Notes: generated by a model from the letters alone, not told the origin. A DNA stretch of 64,000 bases from JACPIA01 sp964655995 (GCA_964655995.1 CAZZPK010000004.1:1-64000); one strand, 5' to 3'; shown: positions 50,289 to 59,438, counted from the stretch's first letter. A program made the numbers and translations.

Positions 50289-50816
50289 ATGCCGCTTACC
50301 GCTTTAATCGAGGCCCTTTTATTTTGGCGCGCCGAGCCCTGGAGCATAAAGGAGCTGGCCCAGGCCACCAACACTACGTCTCAGGCCGTTGACGATGCTC
50401 TAAAAGCTTTAGACGAGGCCTTGGCGGGCCGTGGCCTCGTCTTAACTCGCAAGGGGGAGGAGGTACAGCTGGCCACCGCTCCCGGGGCCAGCGAGCTTAT
50501 TAGCGCCCTGGCCAAGGAGGAATTGAGTCGAGACTTAGGCAAGGCCGGCCTCGAGACCCTGACCATCGTTTTATACAAAGGTCCGATTTCTCGGCCCGAT
50601 ATCGACTATATCCGCGGCGTTAACTCCAGTTTTACCTTGCGCCACCTCTTGGTCCGCGGTTTGGTCGAGCGCATCCCTAACCCTCAAGATGCCCGCACTT
50701 TTTTATATCAACCGACCTTCGACACCTTGCATCATTTGGGCCTCGCCAAATTGGAGGACTTGCCGCAATATCAAGAGATTAAAAATAATTTAGCCGCCCC
50801 GGAACCTAATTCATGA
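50289..50816 (+). CDS. scpB: Segregation and condensation protein B
   Basis: 175 residues with two winged-helix domains (ALLFWRAEPWSIKELAQAT; LSRDLGKAGLETLTIVLYKGPISRPDIDYIRGVNS; LVERIPNPQDARTFLYQPT). A dimer that binds the ScpA middle region in the SMC complex. TATACT (50277-50282) ends 6 nt before the ATG. The stop overlaps the next start (ATGA). Confidence 0.94.
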   Translation: MPLTALIEALLFWRAEPWSIKELAQATNTTSQAVDDALKALDEALAGRGLVLTRKGEEVQLATAPGASELISALAKEELSRDLGKAGLETLTIVLYKGPISRPDIDYIRGVNSSFTLRHLLVRGLVERIPNPQDARTFLYQPTFDTLHHLGLAKLEDLPQYQEIKNNLAAPEPNS

Positions 50817-51733
50817 AGTTGCCGTCCTTTTCTGCCAATCAGCTCCGCTTAATTTTGATCGGGGGCATAGTCCTGGCGCTCTTTGGTTTGATCCTCTTAT
50901 ATTTGGCCGGTTATCGGGCGGAGCGCCAGGCACCCGAAACGCCGCCTATTGTCGCCCCCAATCCTTTTGACTCAGTTTATCTTGAGGCCCGCGCCGCCGC
51001 TGTTTACGACTTGGAGACCGGGCAAATGATTTACGAGCTTAATGCCCAGACGCCGTTCCCTTTAGCCTCGATTACCAAAATAATGACGGCGCTGGTCGCG
51101 AGCCACCAATTGGCCGGGGATAGTCCAATAGCGGTTACTCCGGCGGCGATTGCCGAGCTGGGGGACAGCGGTTTTTTGCCGGGCGAGCGCTGGAGTTTAA
51201 AAAATCTGCTTGATTTTACTTTGATTACCTCGTCCAATGACGGCGCTCGGGCGCTGGCTCTGGCCAGCGAGGAGACTACCGGCGAATCTTTTGTCTCGGC
51301 GATGAATTTAACCGCCGGCCGCCTCGGCTTGGCAACTATGAGCTTTGCCAATCCAACCGGTCTTGATGTAGCTCCCGGCCAAGCCGGCGCTTACGGCTCG
51401 GCGGCCGACGTGGCCAAACTCCTGGCCCATATCATTGTTGAACGCCCCGAAATTGTTTTGAGTACTCGTTTGCCGAGCGCAAGCATCGCCTCGGCGGCAA
51501 CCTCGCATTTGGCGATCAACACCAACAAAGCGGCCGGCTTATTGCCGGGCTTGATCGCCTCCAAGACCGGTTTTACCGATTTGGCCGACGGCAATTTGGC
51601 GGTGGTGATCGACCGCGGCTTGCGTCAGCCGGTCGCCATCGTCGTACTCTCCTCAAGCCAAGAGGGCCGCTTTAACGATGTGTTAAAGCTTACTCGCGCC
51701 ACCATTGCCTATTTTGCAGAGCCGTCCCGTTGA
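50813..51733 (+). CDS. D-alanyl-D-alanine carboxypeptidase (S11, DacF-like)
   Basis: 306 residues. An N-terminal membrane helix (about 12-33) anchors an outer penicillin-binding domain with Ser86-x2-Lys89 (SITK), SSN and KTG (ASKTGFTD). It trims terminal D-Ala from peptidoglycan stems. No C-terminal anchor helix, so the N-terminal helix is the anchor. Four-base overlap with scpB. Confidence 0.9.
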   Translation: MKLPSFSANQLRLILIGGIVLALFGLILLYLAGYRAERQAPETPPIVAPNPFDSVYLEARAAAVYDLETGQMIYELNAQTPFPLASITKIMTALVASHQLAGDSPIAVTPAAIAELGDSGFLPGERWSLKNLLDFTLITSSNDGARALALASEETTGESFVSAMNLTAGRLGLATMSFANPTGLDVAPGQAGAYGSAADVAKLLAHIIVERPEIVLSTRLPSASIASAATSHLAINTNKAAGLLPGLIASKTGFTDLADGNLAVVIDRGLRQPVAIVVLSSSQEGRFNDVLKLTRATIAYFAEPSR

Positions 51734-51747
51734 TTTATAATACCCTT

Positions 51748-52803
51748 ATGTTGCTTAGCGTTTTTAAAGTTCTAGCCCCCACCGCTTTGGCCTTTTTTAT
51801 CGGCATTGCTCTGGCGCCGCTGCTTGCGCACTATCTTTACAAATACAAATTATGGAAAAAGCGCGCCGGTAAAATCGCTCCCGACGGCCGCGACACTCCG
51901 ATTTTTAACGAGCTCCATAAAGACAAGGAGGTGGGGACGCCGCGGATGGGCGGCGTGATTATTTGGGCCAGCACCTTAGTAACCGTTTTTTTATTTTGGC
52001 TCCTCGATGTTTTTGTCCCCGGCGATTTAACAGCTAAATTGGATTTTTTGAGCCGCGAGCAGACTTGGCTGCCGATTTTTACTTTAATCGTCGGTTCGCT
52101 GGTCGGTTTGATTGACGACTTATACCAAGTTTTAGGCAAGGGTGCCGGCAACGGTGGGCTGGCTTTCCGCAAACGCTTGGCTGTCGTCATTTTACTGGGA
52201 CTGGCCGGCGGTTGGTGGTTTAACGCCAAATTGGGCGTAGTCAGTATTTTTATCCCTTTAGTCGGGCCGGTAATGATCGGCTGGTGGCTCGTGCCGCTTT
52301 TTATCTTGGTGATGGTTGCTCTATTTTCGAGCGGCGTCATTGACGGCCTAGACGGCTTGTCCGGCGGCATTATGGCGATTATTTTTGCCGCTTACGCTGC
52401 GATTTCCTTTTTTAACAATCAAATCGATTTGGCCGCTTTGTGCGGCGTGATTGCCGGCGGCACCTTGGCCTTTTTATGGTTTAATATCCCGCCGGCGCGC
52501 TTTTACATGTCGGAGACGGGCATTTTGGGACTAACGACCACTTTAACAGTAGTCGCCTTTTTGACCGACTCGGTTTTATTTTTGCCGATTATCGCCTTAC
52601 CGCTAGTTGCCACCTCGCTCTCAGTGATAATCCAGCTCGCCTCCAAAAAACTGCGTGGCGGCAAAAAAGTTTTTTTAGTGGCGCCACTGCACCATCACTT
52701 TGAGGCCATCGGCTGGCCGGCCACCAAAGTGGTGATGCGCTATTGGATTATCGGCGTGATTGCGGCGATTATTGGCATGATCTTGGTACTTCTCCGTGTT
52801 TAA
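51748..52803 (+). CDS. mraY: Phospho-MurNAc-pentapeptide transferase MraY
   Basis: 351 residues with about ten transmembrane helices. DDLYQ, GVIDGLDGLSGG, FYMSETGILG and HHHFEAIGW hold the catalytic Asp and His residues. It makes lipid I on the inner face of the membrane. I start at ATG 51748 (MLLSVFKVL): TATAAT (51736-51741) ends 6 nt before it, and the in-frame TTG at 51730 precedes this box. Confidence 0.94.
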   Translation: MLLSVFKVLAPTALAFFIGIALAPLLAHYLYKYKLWKKRAGKIAPDGRDTPIFNELHKDKEVGTPRMGGVIIWASTLVTVFLFWLLDVFVPGDLTAKLDFLSREQTWLPIFTLIVGSLVGLIDDLYQVLGKGAGNGGLAFRKRLAVVILLGLAGGWWFNAKLGVVSIFIPLVGPVMIGWWLVPLFILVMVALFSSGVIDGLDGLSGGIMAIIFAAYAAISFFNNQIDLAALCGVIAGGTLAFLWFNIPPARFYMSETGILGLTTTLTVVAFLTDSVLFLPIIALPLVATSLSVIIQLASKKLRGGKKVFLVAPLHHHFEAIGWPATKVVMRYWIIGVIAAIIGMILVLLRV

Positions 52804-52806
52804 GAT

Positions 52807-53898
52807 ATGAGGCTGCCTAAACCCGACCGCTTTTTGTGGATTTTGCTTCTGGTGCTTATTGTCGCCGGCTTTTTTATTTTTGCCTCGGCCTCATTGGGCC
52901 TAGTTGGACGCGGCGGTCAAGCCAGTTTTTATTATGTCGCCCTAAAGCAAGCTTTGATCTTGGTGGCGGGAGTAGTCGGAATGATCATCTTGTCCAATAT
53001 TCCATACAAATGGTGGCGCAAATATGCCATCTATCTGGCTTTGGTCGCTTTGGGAGTCACCGCCTTGGTCTTTATCGATCAAATCGGCTTTACCTCGGGC
53101 GGCGCCAGGCGTTGGATTAAATTGGGCTCGCTCACGTTTCAGCCGGCCGAGTTTTTAAAAATCGGCGTCATTATGTATGTGGCGGCTTGGCTAGCCGCGG
53201 CCAAAGAGGAGATTGGCACTTGGCTGGGCGGCTTTTTCCCATTTTTGGCGATTTTGGCCGTGCCGGCCGTAGTGCTGTATCTCCAGCCTAATAACAGCAG
53301 TATCATCATTATCACCGTTGCCGCTTTTGCGATGTATTGGGTAGCCGGCGCGCCCTGGAGACAGATTATCGCTTTTGCCTTGATCGGCGTTATAGGCCTG
53401 GGCTTGATTGCCGCTACCAGACCTTATGTCCGAGAGCGCATCCACACCTTTTTTGACACCAACCGCGACGTCCAGGGCACCTCGTGGCAAATCAACCAGT
53501 CATTGATCGCTATCGGCTCCGGTCACTTAACCGGCCGAGGATTCGGCCAAAGCGTCCAGAAGTTCAATTATTTGCCGGAGCCGATGGGCGACTCGATTTA
53601 CGCCGTCGCCGCCGAGGAGTTTGGTTTTGTGGGCGGGACAACGATTATTGTCTTGTTTTTACTGCTGGCGCTGTGGGGCTTAAAAATCGCGTCGCGGGTT
53701 AATGACAACTTTGGTAGACTGCTGGCCGTCGGTATTGTTATACTGATAATTAGCCAATCGTTTATTAATATCGGCGCGATGCTGGGTTTGGCGCCACTAA
53801 CCGGTGTGCCGCTACTGTTTATGAGCCACGGCGGCAGCGCCCTGTTGGCGGCCCTCTTCCAAGCGGGGATCTTGCTCAATATCTCGCGCTATCAATAA
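52807..53898 (+). CDS. ftsW: SEDS-family glycosyltransferase FtsW/RodA
   Basis: 363 residues with about ten membrane helices. TSGGARRWIKLGSLTFQPAEFLK, SLIAIGSGHLTGRGFGQSVQK, LPEPMGDSIYAVAAEEFG and GVPLLFMSHGGSAL are family hallmarks. It polymerises lipid II glycan. Position between mraY and murG favours the division form FtsW over RodA. It starts 3 nt after mraY. Confidence 0.9.
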   Translation: MRLPKPDRFLWILLLVLIVAGFFIFASASLGLVGRGGQASFYYVALKQALILVAGVVGMIILSNIPYKWWRKYAIYLALVALGVTALVFIDQIGFTSGGARRWIKLGSLTFQPAEFLKIGVIMYVAAWLAAAKEEIGTWLGGFFPFLAILAVPAVVLYLQPNNSSIIIITVAAFAMYWVAGAPWRQIIAFALIGVIGLGLIAATRPYVRERIHTFFDTNRDVQGTSWQINQSLIAIGSGHLTGRGFGQSVQKFNYLPEPMGDSIYAVAAEEFGFVGGTTIIVLFLLLALWGLKIASRVNDNFGRLLAVGIVILIISQSFINIGAMLGLAPLTGVPLLFMSHGGSALLAALFQAGILLNISRYQ

Positions 53899-53904
53899 AA
53901 TTTT

Positions 53905-55029
53905 ATGAAGATTGTTTTAACCGGCGGCGGCACGGGCGGCCACTTTTACCCCTTGATTGCCGTGGCCCAAGCGCTGCACCAAGAGGCCGAGAGGCAAAAG
54001 CTTGTTGATGTCGCCATTTGGTATTTTGCCCCCGAGCCTTATAATCCGCGCGCGCTGTTTGAGGAGCGGATCACTTTTGTGCCAATCAAGGCCGGCAAAC
54101 TGCGGCGTTATTTTTCTTTCCGTAATTTTACAGATATGTTTAAGACATTGTGGGGGATGGGGCAGGCTCTGCGCTCCCTGTATTTTATTTTTCCCGACGT
54201 GGTGTTTAGTAAAGGCGGTTACGCCAGCGTCCCCACCTTGTGGGCGGCGCGCCTACTTGGCATACCAGTGGTCATTCATGAGTCGGACTCCAAGCCAGGG
54301 CGCGCCAACTTATGGGCCGGCAAATTTGCGGTTCGAGTCGCTGTCTCATACCCCGAGGCCGCCGCTTATTTTAAACCCGACAAGGTGGCCATTACCGGCA
54401 ACCCGCTCCGCGCCGAAATTATGAACCCGATCACTCACGGCGCCCACGAATTTTTAAAACTTGACCCAAAAATGCCGGTGATCTTAGTCCTGGGCGGCTC
54501 CCAAGGAGCCGCCCGCCTCAACGACGTCTTTTTGGATTTGGCCACCGAGCTGATCGAGTCGTATCAAGTGATTCACCAGGTAGGCAAAGCCAATGTTGAT
54601 GAGATCAACAAGCGCTTGTCGTATCTTTTGGCCGACAATCCTCACCGCGACCGTTACAAAGTATTTGATTATTTAAATGAGACCGCTCTGCGGATGTCGG
54701 CCGGAGTGGCCACCTTGGTCGTCTCTCGGGCCGGCTCGGCGATTTTTGAATTTGCGACCTGGGGGATACCGGCGATTTTGATCCCGATCCCGGAGGACAT
54801 CAGCCACGATCAGCGCTCCAACGCCTTTATGTACGCCCGGAGCGGCGCTGCGGCCGTGATCGAGGAAAATAATTTAACCAAGTCGATTCTCCGTTCCGAG
54901 ATCGGCCGGATTATCGACGATCGCGCCATCCACTCTAAAATGAGCGAAGCGGCCAAATCTTTTGCCAAGCCGGAAGCGGCAGAGAGCATTGCCCGAGCCT
55001 TAATCGACTTAGCCAAAAGCCATGAGTAA
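53905..55029 (+). CDS. murG: UDP-GlcNAc transferase MurG
   Basis: 374 residues. GGTGGHFYPLIAVAQAL is the first glycine-rich loop, SKGGYASVPTLWAARLLGIPVVIHESD and VLGGSQGAARLND are diagnostic, and SRAGSAIFEFATWGIPAILIP forms the nucleotide-sugar site. It converts lipid I to lipid II at the inner membrane face. Completes the mraY-ftsW-murG order and overlaps gltX by 8 nt. Confidence 0.95.
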   Translation: MKIVLTGGGTGGHFYPLIAVAQALHQEAERQKLVDVAIWYFAPEPYNPRALFEERITFVPIKAGKLRRYFSFRNFTDMFKTLWGMGQALRSLYFIFPDVVFSKGGYASVPTLWAARLLGIPVVIHESDSKPGRANLWAGKFAVRVAVSYPEAAAYFKPDKVAITGNPLRAEIMNPITHGAHEFLKLDPKMPVILVLGGSQGAARLNDVFLDLATELIESYQVIHQVGKANVDEINKRLSYLLADNPHRDRYKVFDYLNETALRMSAGVATLVVSRAGSAIFEFATWGIPAILIPIPEDISHDQRSNAFMYARSGAAAVIEENNLTKSILRSEIGRIIDDRAIHSKMSEAAKSFAKPEAAESIARALIDLAKSHE

Positions 55030-56326
55030 ACCCGCATCTGCCCAAGTAATCACCCGCTTTGCCCCGAGTCCCACTGGACTATTGCATTTAGGCAATTACC
55101 GAACGGCCTTATTTAATTATTTGTTTGCGCGCCAAGCCAAAGGACGCTTTCTCCTCCGGGTGGAAGATACCGACCGCGAGCGCTCTCAAAAAGAATACGA
55201 GGATAATATTTTTGAAAGTTTGACTTGGCTTGGTCTTGATTACGATGAAAAATCCAGACAATCGGAACGCGCGCCCCGCCACACTTTTTATCTCCAAAAA
55301 TTAATTGCCGACGGCCACGCTTATCGCTCCCAAGAGACGGCGGGGGAACGCGGCGAGGTAATCCGTTTTAAAAATCCCAATCAAGTGGTCACTTTTACCG
55401 ATTTGATCAGAGGGGAAGTAACTTTTGACACTACCGACTTGGGCGATTTTGTGATCGCCAAAAGCGAGACGGAGCCCCTTTTTCACCTAGCAGTGGTGGT
55501 TGACGATTTTGAGTCCGGCGTCACTCATGTGATCCGCGGCGAGGATCACATCTCCAATACCCCGCGCCATATCCTGCTCCAGCGGGCCATTGGCGCCCCT
55601 ACGCCCATTTATGCCCACTTGCCGCTGGTCCTGGCGCCGGATCGCAGCAAACTCTCCAAGCGCCACGGCGCCCTGCCGATAACTGAGTACCGCGATGGCG
55701 GTTATTTGCCGGAAGCCATTATTAATTTTATGGCTCTGTTGGGCTGGTCGCCCCAACATGGGGAGGGGACTAATCAAGAGCTTTTCAGCCTGACGGAATT
55801 AATCGAGCGCTTTGATCTCTCGGCGGTGGGGAAGAGCGGCGCCATTTTTAACATCGATAAACTAAATTGGCTTAATAAGGAGTATTTGGCGCGCCTCGGG
55901 TCGGAGGAAAAAGTAAATTATGTCGCCAAAGCCCTGCCGGACTTGGATCAGGCCATGGTGGCAAAAATCACGCCGCTTATTTTGGATCGGGCCAGCAATT
56001 ACGAGGAGATAAAAAAAATGAATCAAGCAGGGGAGTTGGCTTACTTTTTTACCGCCCCTCGACCGACCAAAGAACTGCTTAAAAACACGGCTCATTTGCC
56101 CAAAGCGATAGAGTTATTGAATACCGTGCCGGAAGCCGATTGGACGGCAGAGAATATCAAAAATAGCGTTTGGGATTACGCGACAAAAATCAGTCGAGCC
56201 GAAGTGCTTTGGCCCATGCGCGTGGCCCTCTCCGGTCTCCCTAAATCAGCCGACCCTTTTACCATTGCCGCCATCCTCGGCAAAGAGGAAACTGTGGCTC
56301 GTCTGACTTATGCCCAAAATTTGTAA
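55022..56326 (+). CDS. gltX: Glutamyl-tRNA synthetase
   Basis: 434 residues, a little short. FAPSPTGLLHLGNYRTALFN contains the HIGH equivalent, and KLSKRHGA is the KMSKS loop. GEDHISNTPRHI and the ALLGWSPQHGEG segment are typical. The C-terminal anticodon-binding part is reduced. Whether it also charges tRNA-Gln (needing GatCAB) cannot be decided here. Overlaps murG by 8 nt and the next gene by 17 nt. Confidence 0.94.
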   Translation: MSKPASAQVITRFAPSPTGLLHLGNYRTALFNYLFARQAKGRFLLRVEDTDRERSQKEYEDNIFESLTWLGLDYDEKSRQSERAPRHTFYLQKLIADGHAYRSQETAGERGEVIRFKNPNQVVTFTDLIRGEVTFDTTDLGDFVIAKSETEPLFHLAVVVDDFESGVTHVIRGEDHISNTPRHILLQRAIGAPTPIYAHLPLVLAPDRSKLSKRHGALPITEYRDGGYLPEAIINFMALLGWSPQHGEGTNQELFSLTELIERFDLSAVGKSGAIFNIDKLNWLNKEYLARLGSEEKVNYVAKALPDLDQAMVAKITPLILDRASNYEEIKKMNQAGELAYFFTAPRPTKELLKNTAHLPKAIELLNTVPEADWTAENIKNSVWDYATKISRAEVLWPMRVALSGLPKSADPFTIAAILGKEETVARLTYAQNL

Positions 56327-57584
56327 TGGATTGATTATTGTCGGTTTACTGTTAACCATGGGAGCGGGAGCGGCTTGGGCGCAAACGGAAGCCGAGCTTA
56401 CCAGAACAATCGATACTAAACAGGCCGAGATCAAAAAACTGGAGCAGGAGATCAAGGCGGTGCAGTCCAATATCACCGAGACCCAAAAAAAGGCGAACAC
56501 GCTCCAAAACGACATTAAAGAAATCGATTTGACCCGCGACAAGTTGGCTAAAGATATCGCCCTGACCCAAAAAAAGATCGAAGCCTCCCGCCTGGTCTTG
56601 CAACGGCTCCGCCTCGATATTGCCGACACGACCAGCGATTTGACTCGAATTAAGGAGGCAACGAGAATTTCCTTGCGTCAAGTTCAAAATTTGGACGTCT
56701 TAACTCCGCTGGCTTTTGCTCTAAAGGGAGAGAGCTGGTCGCAAATTTGGACCGATATGGCCCATTTAAGCCGTCTCTCTCGCCGATTGGTCGATTACAG
56801 CCGGACAATTACCGCCTATAAAATCGATCTGGAAAACAAAGAAGATGCCACCAAAAAAGAGATGGCACGTTTAGCCGAGCTCAATGCCCAATTGGCCGAT
56901 CAAAAAATCTTGGCCGACTCGGCCAAAAAAGCCAAAGACTCGCTTTTGGCCAGCACCAAAAATCAAGAGAGTGTTTACCGGGCGCTACTGGCCGACCGTC
57001 TGGCCAAAAAACAGCAGGTGGAAAGCGAGATCGCCCAGGCCGAGGCCGCTTTGCGGACGATTATCGATCCTTCATCAATCCCTAAAACCGGCCGGGGCAT
57101 TTTGGCCTGGCCGGTATCGCCGGTAATAATTACTCAATATTTTGGCAATACCGCTTTTGCCTCCCAAAATCCCCAAGTTTACAGCGGTAGAGGACATAAT
57201 GGCATTGATTTTGGCATCCCTATCGGCACCCCGATCAAAGCGGCCGCCGAGGGAGTGGTGTTGGGAACTGGCGACACTGATTTAACCTGCCCGGGCGCCT
57301 CCTATGGCCGCTGGGTGCTGGTTAAACACAATAACGGGCTTACCACTCTTTATGCCCATCTGTCGCTCATTAAGGCAGGTGAGGGACAACGGGTGGGGCG
57401 AGGCGAGCTCTTGGGCTATAGCGGCAATACCGGCTACTCCACCGGGCCGCATCTCCATTTCTCCCTCTTTGCCAGCCAAGGCGTCCAAATCGGCTCCCTA
57501 AAAAGCAAGGTCCCGGGCTGCGGCACTTACCGTTTGCCTTTGGCCTCCTACAATAGCTACCTTAATCCACTATCTTATTTGTAA
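56310..57584 (+). CDS. EnvC/NlpD-like M23 peptidase with coiled coil
   Basis: 424 residues. A signal peptide (cut after about residue 24, GAAWAQ) leads to a long coiled coil (27-250) and an M23 domain (about 285-400) with HNGIDFG and LHF: H and D of the first motif and the HxH of GPHLHFSL are present. The DLTCPGASYGRWVLVKHNNGLTTLYAHLS core is intact, so it is likely an active cell-wall endopeptidase or an amidase activator. It starts inside the end of gltX, linking it to the wall cluster. Confidence 0.9.
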   Translation: MPKICNGLIIVGLLLTMGAGAAWAQTEAELTRTIDTKQAEIKKLEQEIKAVQSNITETQKKANTLQNDIKEIDLTRDKLAKDIALTQKKIEASRLVLQRLRLDIADTTSDLTRIKEATRISLRQVQNLDVLTPLAFALKGESWSQIWTDMAHLSRLSRRLVDYSRTITAYKIDLENKEDATKKEMARLAELNAQLADQKILADSAKKAKDSLLASTKNQESVYRALLADRLAKKQQVESEIAQAEAALRTIIDPSSIPKTGRGILAWPVSPVIITQYFGNTAFASQNPQVYSGRGHNGIDFGIPIGTPIKAAAEGVVLGTGDTDLTCPGASYGRWVLVKHNNGLTTLYAHLSLIKAGEGQRVGRGELLGYSGNTGYSTGPHLHFSLFASQGVQIGSLKSKVPGCGTYRLPLASYNSYLNPLSYL

Positions 57585-57617
57585 CCGCCGGGGCCGGTAA
57601 GTTATAATTAAGACAGT

Positions 57618-57914
57618 ATGAGCCGACGCGGCTTTATTAAATGGATTATCGTCATTTTAATCGGCGTATTTATTTTGACTTTATTGCGGGTGGATATCCG
57701 CGCCATCGTCAACTCCGACATCGGCCAATCCAACTTTAATTATTTGCGCGAATTGGTTACCAGCGCCTGGGAATGGCTGGTCTGGTTTTGGGGAGAGTAC
57801 CTCTCAGAGCCGTTTTGGGCCATTGTCGAGGCGCTCCAACTCCGAGAATTATGGGAGGCCTTCAAAGACGGTATTGCCCGCGGCATGCCCGATATCGGGG
57901 GTATTGGCAATTAA
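57618..57914 (+). CDS. Single-pass membrane protein, 98 aa
   Basis: One helix (about 8-25) after a basic start (MSRRGFIKW), then an outer amphipathic, tryptophan-rich region (WEWLVWFWGEYLSEPFW). I recognise no named family. TATAAT (57603-57608) ends 9 nt before the ATG, so the mRNA should be leaderless. A 14-bp hairpin begins at its stop codon. Confidence 0.65.
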   Translation: MSRRGFIKWIIVILIGVFILTLLRVDIRAIVNSDIGQSNFNYLRELVTSAWEWLVWFWGEYLSEPFWAIVEALQLRELWEAFKDGIARGMPDIGGIGN

Positions 57915-57950
57915 CAAAATATGGCTCAACAGAGCCATATTTTGTTAATT
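57913..57950 (+). terminator. Hairpin terminator of the 98-aa gene
   Basis: AACAAAATATGGCT (57913-57926) pairs perfectly with AGCCATATTTTGTT (57933-57946), 14 bp with a 6-nt loop, then AATTTTG. Confidence 0.75.
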
Positions 57951-57954
57951 TTGA

Positions 57955-58077
57955 TTGACTTTTAGACCCCATTATGCTAAGCTAGACTTAGTATCAAGTA
58001 AGGTTAAATGGTTGACTTGATACTCTCAAATTAACTTTAATTCTTCCGGTAAAGACTAAGGTAATACCTTAGTCTTT
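57955..58077 (+). promoter_or_regulatory. Promoter and two-hairpin leader of the transglycosylase gene
   Basis: TTGACT (57955-57960) with TAAGCT (57978-57983, spacer 17). The leader has AGTATCAAGT/ACTTGATACT (57990-57999 with 58015-58024) and AAAGACTAAGGT/ACCTTAGTCTTT (58051-58062 with 58066-58077), the second a 12-bp stem. An 8-codon frame MVDLILSN (58008-58034) overlaps the first hairpin. The layout suggests attenuation. Confidence 0.5.
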
Positions 58078-58134
58078 ATTGGTTCCAAACTTATTCTTAC
58101 TATTGCCCAATTAGGTTTAGCTGGCCTCATTACC

Positions 58135-58554
58135 ATGAGCGCCGCCGGTCTTACTGCTGGTAGCGCAAACATCGGGATGACCGGCGTCGTACTTAAAAGT
58201 ATCGGCCCGGACGCTGCGACCTCGACAATCGCTTTGGCGATTGAGCAAATAGCCAAGGACCAAAAGGTCGATCCCGAGCCCTTGCTCGAGATTGCCCGTT
58301 GTGAGAGCCGGTACCGCCAGTATGATGAGGACGGCAGCGTCCTGCGCGGCACTCACAACCCTCGCGATGTTGGAATCTTCCAAATCAATGAGCGGTTCCA
58401 TTTGGAGCAGAGCCACGAGCTCGGCTACGATATTTACACCGCTGAAGGAAATATCCGCTACGCCATCTGGTTAAGTGAAAAAGAGGGTATCGGTCACTGG
58501 AGCGCCTCCAAGCCCTGTTGGGGCAAGGCGGTCAGTCAGTTAGCTAAAAGATAA
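58135..58554 (+). CDS. Lytic-transglycosylase-like (SLT/lysozyme fold) protein
   Basis: 139 residues from ATG 58135. IARCESRYRQYD holds the likely catalytic Glu, and GIFQINERFH and NIRYAIWLSEKEG fit the lysozyme-like domain common in CPR genomes. The visible N-terminus starts in mid-signal-peptide. The same frame continues upstream, open to a stop at 58057-58059, encoding a longer hydrophobic run (LILTIAQLGLAGLITMS) but with no ATG, GTG or TTG. An ATT at 58078 could be a rare start. A secreted murein enzyme is the best guess. Confidence 0.75.
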   Translation: MSAAGLTAGSANIGMTGVVLKSIGPDAATSTIALAIEQIAKDQKVDPEPLLEIARCESRYRQYDEDGSVLRGTHNPRDVGIFQINERFHLEQSHELGYDIYTAEGNIRYAIWLSEKEGIGHWSASKPCWGKAVSQLAKR

Positions 58555-58566
58555 TTTATTTTAGTC

Positions 58567-58597
58567 AAAAATATCCCGGCTCGGCCGGGGTATTTTT
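58567..58597 (+). terminator. Terminator of the transglycosylase gene
   Basis: AAAAATATCCCGGC (58567-58580) pairs with GCCGGGGTATTTTT (58584-58597), one wobble pair, ending in a T-run. Confidence 0.8.
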
Positions 58598-58621
58598 GGT
58601 TGGGCCGAGGGGAGACCCTAT

Positions 58622-58716
58622 GTCGCAAAAGGTATATTGTGCGACGTACCCTCTCTCTGAGTGGGACGAGCCTAAGCCATTAATAATTAATTGAGAAATT
58701 ATTTAATTAATTATTT
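58622..58716. other. Intergenic stretch with two inverted repeats
   Basis: Between the transglycosylase terminator and the next gene lie GTCGCA/TGCGAC (58622-58627 with 58640-58645) and AATAATTAATT/AATTAATTATT (58683-58693 with 58706-58716). No gene seen. The second may help end the minus-strand gene. Confidence 0.4.
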
Positions 58717-58725
58717 TTTAAATAA

Positions 58726-59134
58726 TTATTTGGCTTGGCAATTGCCGGCTAGCGTATACCCCGCCTGCTCAGCCTCGGCCGGACTATTAAACCAGACTTG
58801 ATTGACCTCCTTAATTTGCTTGGCGCCGGGGCAGTGCGGATAATGGTACTTAGTCCCCTGTTTGGAGGCTACGACAACCTGCTTAGTCTGAACCTGATTA
58901 TTTATTGCTGGCTTAATTTCTTCTTTTACTGCCACCGGCACCGGAGAGGNNNNNNNNNNCCACGGCCGCAGCTTGAGATTCGGGGAAGGTGGCTTTGATC
59001 GGCTCCCGACCGCGATCAAGCCCGGCAAAATAGCCCAGGCCAAAAGCCCCCAAAGCCACGATCAGGAGCAAAGCGCTATGGAAAAGCTCATGCTCGCGGG
59101 ACTTGATCTTTGAGACGAGGTCTGCTATGCTCAT
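58726..59134 (-). CDS. Membrane-anchored Ada-type metal-binding domain protein, split by a gap
   Basis: The N-terminal part (from ATG 59134, MSIADLVSKIKSREHELFHS) has a membrane helix (about 22-40). The C-terminal part, ending at 58726, has SKQGTKYHYPHCPGAKQIKE, then VWFNSPAEAEQAGYTLAGNC, the short cysteine-containing Ada-like metal-binding fold. Ten Ns (58950-58959) separate them and the frames differ, as expected if the gap is a placeholder of wrong length. I read it as one gene, not a pseudogene. Confidence 0.7.
58950..58959. other. Assembly gap (10 Ns)
   Basis: Ten ambiguous bases, the usual scaffold-join placeholder. The true length is unknown; the flanking frames of the gene do not match across it. 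Confidence 0.95.
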
Positions 59135-59153
59135 TTAGTAATTTTAACACGAT

Positions 59154-59438
59154 ATGGCAACAAAAAAGGCCGGCGGTACCGCCAAAAACTTAAGAGACTC
59201 CCAACCAAAGTACCTCGGTACCAAGCTTTATGATGGCGAGTGGGCCAAGGCCGGCGCGGTGATCGTGCGCCAACGCGGCAGTGTGATCCGCCCGGGGACT
59301 AACGTTAAAATGGGTAAGGATCATACTCTCTTCTCCGTCGTCAATGGCGTGGTCAAATTTGGCGCCAAGCGCAAGGTGGGCTTTGACAACAAAACTCGCC
59401 TCTTCAAAACCGTCTCCGTCATCCCACAAGCAAAATAA
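59154..59438 (+). CDS. rpmA: 50S ribosomal protein L27
   Basis: 94 residues. MATKKAGGTAKNLRDSQPKYLG, VRQRGSVIRPGTNVKMGKDHTLF and the KFGAKRKVGF end identify L27. The N-terminal tail, which reaches the peptidyl-transferase centre, starts directly without the Firmicutes-type cleaved extension. rplU (L21), its usual partner, is not next to it. Confidence 0.97.
   Translation: MATKKAGGTAKNLRDSQPKYLGTKLYDGEWAKAGAVIVRQRGSVIRPGTNVKMGKDHTLFSVVNGVVKFGAKRKVGFDNKTRLFKTVSVIPQAK

Noticed and set aside
58135..58554. Pseudogene from a truncated signal peptide
   Set aside because: The catalytic domain is intact, and a leader with a promoter and a downstream terminator remain. An unusual start is a simpler reading.
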